NCBI RefSeq assembly: GCF_030686155.1
Contig: NZ_JAUPEV010000002.1
Coordinates: forward strand, 62,001 to 126,000
Source of the DNA: Helicobacter_J cappadocius
GTDB taxonomy: Bacteria; Campylobacterota; Campylobacteria; Campylobacterales; Helicobacteraceae
Reading direction: 5' to 3'
Length of the DNA stretch: 64,000 bases
The notes beneath the pieces were generated by a model, which did not search any database, was not told the DNA's origin, and saw only the letters and a list, made by a program, of their open reading frames with translations. Shown one piece after another: positions 58,958 through 64,000 of the stretch (position 1 is the first letter of the stretch; the number at the start of each line of letters is the position of its first letter). The translations under genes and the position numbers were made by a program.

Positions 58958-60536
58958 CGGTTCGTATGCTTAGACAAGCAGGAATATTTTTGAGTTCTTC
59001 AATAGCCTTTTGAGGTATTTGATCATCAATAATAATAAGTGCTAAGGCTTCTTTGTTTGAGTTTCTACCAAGTCTAAAATCAGAGATATTGATATTGTGT
59101 TTGGCTAAAGTATTTCCTACACTTCCTATAACACCTGGAGTATCTGTATTTTTAAAAAGTATCATTCTTCCCTTAGGTTCTATATCTATATTAAAACCAT
59201 TGATATTTGTGAGCTTAATGATATCATCTTCAAACACTGTTCCACTAACACTTAGAGATTCGCTTGAGGTCGTAAGAGTTATCGTGATGAGGTTTTTGTA
59301 AGAATTGGAGGTTTGTTTTGTTTTGATATGTGTATCAATCCCTCTTTCTTTTGCCAAAAACTGAGCATTGACATAATTAATGTTTTCTCCTAATGATGGT
59401 TTTAATATACCAACAAGGGCAAAAGTTATTAAAGAATTGCTATATTCACTGACTTCTCCATCTACATTCAAATGAATGGAGCTGATAGCTCCTTTATTTG
59501 CTTGAGCACAAAAGAAACCTAATTTCTGAGTAAGTTCCAAATAAGCTTTAATATTTTTGGGAATTTCATTTTCTTTTATTGGTAGATTTAGAGCATTTGG
59601 ATAACTCGCCCCTCTAGCTGCTTCAAGTGCCGCTTGAGCTGCTTGTAAGGCAATTTGTTCTTGAGATTCTAGTGTATTAGCTCCAATATGAGGAGTTACA
59701 TAGATATTATCCAAATCAAGCAATGGGCTATTTGTGCCAGGTTCTTTTGAGAAAACATCAATTCCTGCCCATCGAATTTTTTTATTTTTAAGTGCATTTA
59801 AAATATCTTCTTCATTATATAGACCACCTCTTGCACAATTGATAAGAATCACTCCATCTTTCATTTTTTCTATTTCTTTGGCGGTGATTATATTTTTTGT
59901 TTCTTCATTCTTGGGTGTATGGATAGTGATAATATCGCATTTGAGAATATCTTCAAAATTTTTACTATAAGTTATACCCATATCAGTAGCTTTTGAAGGT
60001 TGAATATATGGATCATAAGCAATTACATTCATTTCAAATGCCTTTGCTCTAGCCCCAACTCTAGAACCGATATTTCCAAATCCAATAATCCCTAATTTTT
60101 TTCCTTTAAGCTCTGTGCCATACCAGTCTTCACGTTTCCATTTTCGTTCAATTCTTAGTTGATAATCAGCTCCAGGAAAATTTCTCACAGAATTTATAAT
60201 GTGTGCCATCGTTAGTTCTACAGCAGCAATAGTATTTGCTGTAGGGACATTCATCACGACAACGCCCTTTCGAGAACAATTTTCTATATCCACATTATCT
60301 ACACCTACACCAGCTCTTACTATGGCCTTTAGCTTTCCAATAGAGTTTAAAAACTTATCATCTACGCTTGTAGAACTTCTAGTGATAACCACATCAGCAT
60401 CTTTAAGGTGATCCAAAAGTTCATTTTTTGGAAGATCTGCTAAGTTTTGCATCTGGACGTCGCTCTGATTTGCAAGTAGATCTAATCCTCTTTGATGGAT
60501 GTGATCACAAACGATTATTTTAGATTTATTGTCCAT
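58947..60536 (-). CDS. serA: D-3-phosphoglycerate dehydrogenase
   Basis: 529 residues, the long SerA form. The NAD fold is KKLGIIGFGNIGSRVGARAK, and the catalytic Arg and His are in NCARGGLYNEEDIL and YVTPHIGANT. An intervening allosteric domain (about 310-450) and a C-terminal ACT domain (about 455-529, LFKNTDTPGVIGSVGNTLAK) follow. It starts serine synthesis. It heads a minus-strand order matching HP0397-HP0401. Confidence 0.96.
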   Translation of the reverse strand: MDNKSKIIVCDHIHQRGLDLLANQSDVQMQNLADLPKNELLDHLKDADVVITRSSTSVDDKFLNSIGKLKAIVRAGVGVDNVDIENCSRKGVVVMNVPTANTIAAVELTMAHIINSVRNFPGADYQLRIERKWKREDWYGTELKGKKLGIIGFGNIGSRVGARAKAFEMNVIAYDPYIQPSKATDMGITYSKNFEDILKCDIITIHTPKNEETKNIITAKEIEKMKDGVILINCARGGLYNEEDILNALKNKKIRWAGIDVFSKEPGTNSPLLDLDNIYVTPHIGANTLESQEQIALQAAQAALEAARGASYPNALNLPIKENEIPKNIKAYLELTQKLGFFCAQANKGAISSIHLNVDGEVSEYSNSLITFALVGILKPSLGENINYVNAQFLAKERGIDTHIKTKQTSNSYKNLITITLTTSSESLSVSGTVFEDDIIKLTNINGFNIDIEPKGRMILFKNTDTPGVIGSVGNTLAKHNINISDFRLGRNSNKEALALIIIDDQIPQKAIEELKNIPACLSIRTVTI

Positions 60537-60551
60537 AACTGACTCCTTAGT

Positions 60552-61022
60552 CTATTGAAGTTTATATTGTATCTCATAATATTTAAGATCTTCCATTATT
60601 TTATCTCTTCTCTTGTCTGATGGTAGGAAGATAACGATATTTGTAGAGTTTTTTGCTTGATAGTAAGCAAATTCTATTTTTTCTTCTTTTAGGACTTCAT
60701 TGAGGCAAAAAAACTTATATTCATCTAGATTATCAACAATTAGTTTTGTTGGAATTGATTTATCATCAGGAGATTTAAAATCCATACTGATTTTTATTTC
60801 TGTCGCTGGATAAGCATAAGATTTTGAGTTTTTTAATGAGTCTTTGAGCCAAGAATCATCTTGATCTGAAAGACTTTTATTTTTATCGGGAATAGAAATA
60901 TTAGAAGTTGGATATTCTATTTTTATATTTGTTTTATAGTGAGTATAAAAAAGACCAATCAAATAAATAGATAGAGCAAAAATAACTATTAAAAAAAATC
61001 CTAATAGTATTTTTATATTCAT
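60552..61022 (-). CDS. Single-span membrane protein (HP0398-like), unknown function
   Basis: 156 residues. One N-terminal membrane segment (residues 3-27, IKILLGFFLIVIFALSIYLIG) and a soluble part of about 125 residues with strand-like segments (SYAYPATEIKISMDFKSPDD). It lies eight bases downstream of rpsA and 15 bases upstream of serA. The orientation suggests a periplasmic C-terminal domain. No family is recognised. Confidence 0.72.
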   Translation of the reverse strand: MNIKILLGFFLIVIFALSIYLIGLFYTHYKTNIKIEYPTSNISIPDKNKSLSDQDDSWLKDSLKNSKSYAYPATEIKISMDFKSPDDKSIPTKLIVDNLDEYKFFCLNEVLKEEKIEFAYYQAKNSTNIVIFLPSDKRRDKIMEDLKYYEIQYKLQ

Positions 61023-61030
61023 TTTAACAG

Positions 61031-62689
61031 CTAGATTCTATCTTTGATGAGATCACCTAAAGTCATTTTGTCTTCATTTGAATTGAAGGCTTTTAACTCA
61101 TCTTTCTCTTTTTTACGTTCTAGTCTCTTTATGGAAACACGAACTTTATTTGCAGTTTTATCTATAAAGGCTACAACCCCCTCAATATCATCATCAATTT
61201 TTATATCTTCTTTTTTTAGAGGAAAGAGATCTTCGTTTTTGATGAGGGCATCCATATCTCCTATTTTGATAAATATACCAAAATCTCTAATATCAACTAC
61301 TTTGCCATTAACAACATCATCGATATTATACTGCTGAGCAAATTCTTCTGTAGGAGATGGTTTGAGTGCTTTCATACTTAAAGAGATTTTTTCTTTTTCT
61401 TTGTCTATTTTAGTTAGCTTGACTTCTACCTCTTCGCCTATTGTGAATATATCTTTGCATTTTTGACCTCTATCCCAAAAGGTGTCATCATTATGAAGCA
61501 GTCCATCTAGTCCGCCAAAATTTACAAATGCTCCAAAATCAGTCAGAGTTGCAATTTTTCCTTTAATCACATCACCTATGCGGTGTTTTTTGATAAAATC
61601 ATTAAAAGGTTTGTCAAGTAGTTTTTTTAAGGAAACACGTAGACGTCTGTTTTCAGAATCAATTTCAATAACTTCCACATCAATCTCTTGACCAATTTTT
61701 AAATATTCTTCAGGGTGTTTTATATCCTTACTCCATGAGATTTCAGAGATATGTAAAAACCCTTCAATATCATTTCCAATATCAACAAAAGCACCATAAG
61801 GTTCAATATTGCTAACTACAACCTTGATAGCATAGCCAGTTTTTAGTTCTTTTTGAATTTCTTTCCAAGGATCTTCGCCAATTGCCTTTATGGAGAATGA
61901 AAGACGTCTTTTTGCCTCATCATAAGAAATAGCTTTAACTTCAACTTCATCGCCTTCTTTATAATATCTAGCGGGATTTACAGGTCCTCTGTGGCTTATT
62001 TCTGTGTAATGCACAAGACCTTCAACTCCTTCAACCTCTATAAACATCCCAAATGCTGTAATGCTTTTTATTATCCCCTTATAAATTTTGCCAGATTCAA
62101 CAAGTGTTTTGGCTACTTCAGATTGGTTTTTATCATCTATCTCAAAAAACCTTTTTCTTGATATAACTATAGAATCGTCATCAGGACGTATGTTTACCAC
62201 ACAAGCCTTGATTTTTTTGTCAATATTTTTTGCATCATCCCTCAAAGAAGAGTTGAATTTAGGCATAAAGTACTCAATACCATCAGATTCAACAATATAC
62301 CCTCCCTTGTTTTTTCTGATAATTTTTCCTTCAATAACTTTATCTTTGTAATCTTCTCCAAGTTCTTTGATCTTTTCTTGCACTTTTTTACTACGAATAG
62401 CTTTTTTGTAAGAAACATTAGGTCTCTCCCCTTTGCCCTGAGAGACATATACTTCTATTTTGTCACCTTCTTTGAATAAAAGATTTTCCCCTGAATCTTT
62501 TATTTCGGCAATATTTAATCTACCTTCTATTTTTTCCCCCACATCGATCATTGCATATTCACCGTTTATAGATACGATTACGCCATCCTTGATCGTTCCG
62601 CTATCATAGGATTTTTCGCTCTCTTCCAAAAGTTTTGCAAAATCTTCATTTTCTTCAAAACCTTCTAAGTTCTCTAAAACCACTCTCAT
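61031..62689 (-). CDS. rpsA: 30S ribosomal protein S1
   Basis: 552 residues holding about six S1 (OB-fold) repeats; clear ones start near SGKIYKGIIKSITAFGMFIE, TGYAIKVVVSNIEPYGAFVD, GDVIKGKIATLTDFGAFVNF and DVVNGKVVDIRDFGIFIKIG. S1 holds mRNA at the small subunit. Length fits the six-repeat form (H. pylori HP0399 is about 556). Confidence 0.96.
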   Translation of the reverse strand: MRVVLENLEGFEENEDFAKLLEESEKSYDSGTIKDGVIVSINGEYAMIDVGEKIEGRLNIAEIKDSGENLLFKEGDKIEVYVSQGKGERPNVSYKKAIRSKKVQEKIKELGEDYKDKVIEGKIIRKNKGGYIVESDGIEYFMPKFNSSLRDDAKNIDKKIKACVVNIRPDDDSIVISRKRFFEIDDKNQSEVAKTLVESGKIYKGIIKSITAFGMFIEVEGVEGLVHYTEISHRGPVNPARYYKEGDEVEVKAISYDEAKRRLSFSIKAIGEDPWKEIQKELKTGYAIKVVVSNIEPYGAFVDIGNDIEGFLHISEISWSKDIKHPEEYLKIGQEIDVEVIEIDSENRRLRVSLKKLLDKPFNDFIKKHRIGDVIKGKIATLTDFGAFVNFGGLDGLLHNDDTFWDRGQKCKDIFTIGEEVEVKLTKIDKEKEKISLSMKALKPSPTEEFAQQYNIDDVVNGKVVDIRDFGIFIKIGDMDALIKNEDLFPLKKEDIKIDDDIEGVVAFIDKTANKVRVSIKRLERKKEKDELKAFNSNEDKMTLGDLIKDRI

Positions 62690-62775
62690 CTGTTCCCTTT
62701 AATTTTTGATTTTTTAGGCATTTTAGCCATAGTTTCCTTTTAAAGCTATAAAATTTTTTTTGATTTTGAAAATTC

Positions 62776-63600
62776 TCATAAAGATTGGATTTTTTCCTTT
62801 ACTTTGTCAATAATCCAATCAGGGGTGGAAGCTCCCGCTGTTATTCCGCAGATATTTTTTCCTTCAAACCATCGCATATCTAAATCATTTTCATCTTCTA
62901 CTAGATAGCTATCAGTACAGTTTTGAAGTGCAATATTAAGAAGCTGTTTTGTGTTTGAAGAAGTTTTACCACCTACAACAATCATTACATCTACTTCTTT
63001 GCTCAGTTCTCTTGCGGATTCTTGGTTGTCTAGGGTTGCATTACAAATTGTATTAAATATTCTTGCTTCATAACAATGAGTGATGAGATAAGAAGCTATT
63101 TGAAGTAGATTGTTAGCTTGTTTAGTAGTTTGAGAGACTAGGGCTATTTTTTTTCCGATTTTTGCTTCCTTTAGTTCTTCCAATGAACTCACCACTATTG
63201 GCTGTGTGGTTGAATAGCTCATGACTCCTTTGACTTCTGGATGTGTTTTATCTCCAAAAATAATAATTTGATAACCTTCTTTGCTCATAAACTCTACAAT
63301 TTCTTGAGGTTTGGTTACATATGGACATGTTGCATCAGTGATTTGAACATCTTTGGTTTTAAGATATTCTAAATCACCTTTTGGAATACCATGTGTTCTT
63401 ATGATGACATGCTCACCATTTTTTATCATTTGTGTGTCTTCTTCTACTCTTACGCCAAATTTTACCTCAAGTCTAGATATTTCTTTTGGATTATGGATGA
63501 GTGGTCCTAAGGTAATACTATTTTTTGTTTTTTCTGCGATTTGTATTGCACGTTTGACGCCAAAACAAAACCCATATTTTTTAGCTAATTTGATTTGCAT
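62776..63600 (-). CDS. ispH: 4-hydroxy-3-methylbut-2-enyl diphosphate reductase (IspH)
   Basis: 274 residues. The [4Fe-4S] cysteines are in KKYGFCFGVKRA, DATCPYVTKPQ and NTICNATLDNQE, with the HGIPKGDLEYL histidine segment. IspH makes IPP and DMAPP in the MEP isoprenoid route. It starts ten bases after the aroA stop, as in HP0401-HP0400. Confidence 0.96.
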   Translation of the reverse strand: MQIKLAKKYGFCFGVKRAIQIAEKTKNSITLGPLIHNPKEISRLEVKFGVRVEEDTQMIKNGEHVIIRTHGIPKGDLEYLKTKDVQITDATCPYVTKPQEIVEFMSKEGYQIIIFGDKTHPEVKGVMSYSTTQPIVVSSLEELKEAKIGKKIALVSQTTKQANNLLQIASYLITHCYEARIFNTICNATLDNQESARELSKEVDVMIVVGGKTSSNTKQLLNIALQNCTDSYLVEDENDLDMRWFEGKNICGITAGASTPDWIIDKVKEKIQSL

Positions 63601-63609
63601 ATTGTAACC

Positions 63610-64000
63610 TCATTGATTTTGTATATTGGTGATTTTTTGAAGGATTTCTAAAAAATTTGGAAAGGATACATCAATACACTCCGAATCTTTTATTTTAGAT
63701 CCATTTAACAATCCTGCAATAGCAAAACTCATCGCAATTCTATGATCTCCATAGCTATCTAAAATACCAAATTTGAGTTCTCCGCCTTCTATGGAGTATC
63801 CATCTTCAAATTCCTCGCATTCTATACCCATTTTTTTTAAATTTGTAATTACAGCTTTGATTCTATCGGTTTCTTTTACACGAAGTTCTTGAGCGTTTTT
63901 GATCCTGCTTTTTCCTTTAGCAACTGCCATAGCAATACTTAAAGCAGGAATTTCGTCAATAAGCCAAGAAATATTTTCCTCAACATCGACCCCCTGTAGT
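63610..64000 (-). CDS. aroA: 3-phosphoshikimate 1-carboxyvinyltransferase, 3' part (5' end beyond window)
   Basis: The last 129 residues of AroA (EPSP synthase), which joins shikimate-3-phosphate and PEP. The frame stays open to the window edge, past the internal Met at 63930. The segment NISWLIDEIPALSIAMAVAK, with KNAQELRVKETDRI and YGDHRIAMSFAIAGL, contains the catalytic Asp, Lys and Arg residues of the C-terminal domain. It is the first gene here of the aroA-ispH-rpsA-serA order. Confidence 0.96.
   Translation of the reverse strand, partial: LQGVDVEENISWLIDEIPALSIAMAVAKGKSRIKNAQELRVKETDRIKAVITNLKKMGIECEEFEDGYSIEGGELKFGILDSYGDHRIAMSFAIAGLLNGSKIKDSECIDVSFPNFLEILQKITNIQNQ

Noticed and set aside
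1..64000. CRISPR arrays, insertion sequences, prophage or restriction-modification genes
   Set aside because: I looked for regularly spaced repeats, transposase, integrase and methylase motifs on both strands and saw none; every sizeable frame is either a core gene or a shadow of one.

Overview
The window is chromosomal DNA from an epsilonproteobacterium (Campylobacterota), almost certainly a non-pylori Helicobacter. The evidence is low-GC, densely packed sequence; Helicobacter-type Oor and Por 2-oxoacid oxidoreductases; a CheZ of the HP0170 type; and runs of genes whose order matches what I recall of the H. pylori chromosome (prtC-cheZ-prfB; porGDAB-purB; purA-fliJ-like-motE; aroQ-pepQ-folK-flhF-flhG-fliA-fliM-fliY; trxB-trxA-yraN-hom-uvrC; serA-rpsA-ispH-aroA). 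Genes that H. pylori lacks, such as hisH, hisZ, a TorA-type reductase and MsrP, point to another species. The sequence does not allow a species call.

Layout. 1-2.2 kb: end of the oor operon (2-oxoglutarate:acceptor oxidoreductase). 2.2-6.5 kb: small membrane protein, lysA-pheA-DUF2156 operon, hisH. 6.6-9.6 kb: periplasmic S/N-oxide reductase with its cytochrome c. 9.7-15.5 kb (minus strand): outer-membrane protein, DUF89 phosphatase, DUF3972 protein, purE, U32 protein, cheZ, prfB. 15.6-24.9 kb: msrP, gdhA, hemerythrin, ABC exporter, dehydrogenase, rplM-rpsI, MATE pump, HAD phosphatase. 25.1-29.7 kb: porGDAB and purB. 29.7-34.7 kb: outer-membrane protein, the only long gene-free stretch (about 0.6 kb), mnmA, a Tat transglutaminase-like protein and katA. 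34.8-46.5 kb: two plus-strand operons, prs-hisZ-purA-fliJ-like-motE and aroQ-to-fliY, holding flagellar export, regulatory and switch genes. 46.5-56 kb: mostly minus-strand housekeeping genes (yceI, gltX, dapB, trxB, trxA, yraN, hom, uvrC). 56-64 kb: a small lipoprotein, FUSC membrane protein, NYN-domain protein, then serA, a membrane protein, rpsA, ispH and the 3' end of aroA.

How the genes work together. Oor and Por feed electrons from 2-oxoglutarate and pyruvate to low-potential acceptors, as expected of a microaerophile. TorA/cytochrome c and MsrP are periplasmic molybdoenzymes for alternative respiration and methionine-sulfoxide repair. KatA, TrxA/TrxB and perhaps hemerythrin deal with oxygen stress. 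CheZ, FlhF, FlhG, FliA, FliM, FliY, the FliJ-like protein and MotE serve polar flagella and chemotaxis. Amino-acid genes cover lysine, phenylalanine, threonine/methionine, serine, chorismate and, by hisH/hisZ, probably histidine.

I see no IS element, prophage, CRISPR array, rRNA or tRNA. The window looks like ordinary core genome. The points most worth a second look are CheY-binding-like peptides at both ends of CheZ, a hemerythrin with a four-cysteine tail, a transglutaminase-like protein without its catalytic histidine, a small lipoprotein whose 5' end overlaps a divergent gene, and a Fur/PerR-like site on the katA promoter.
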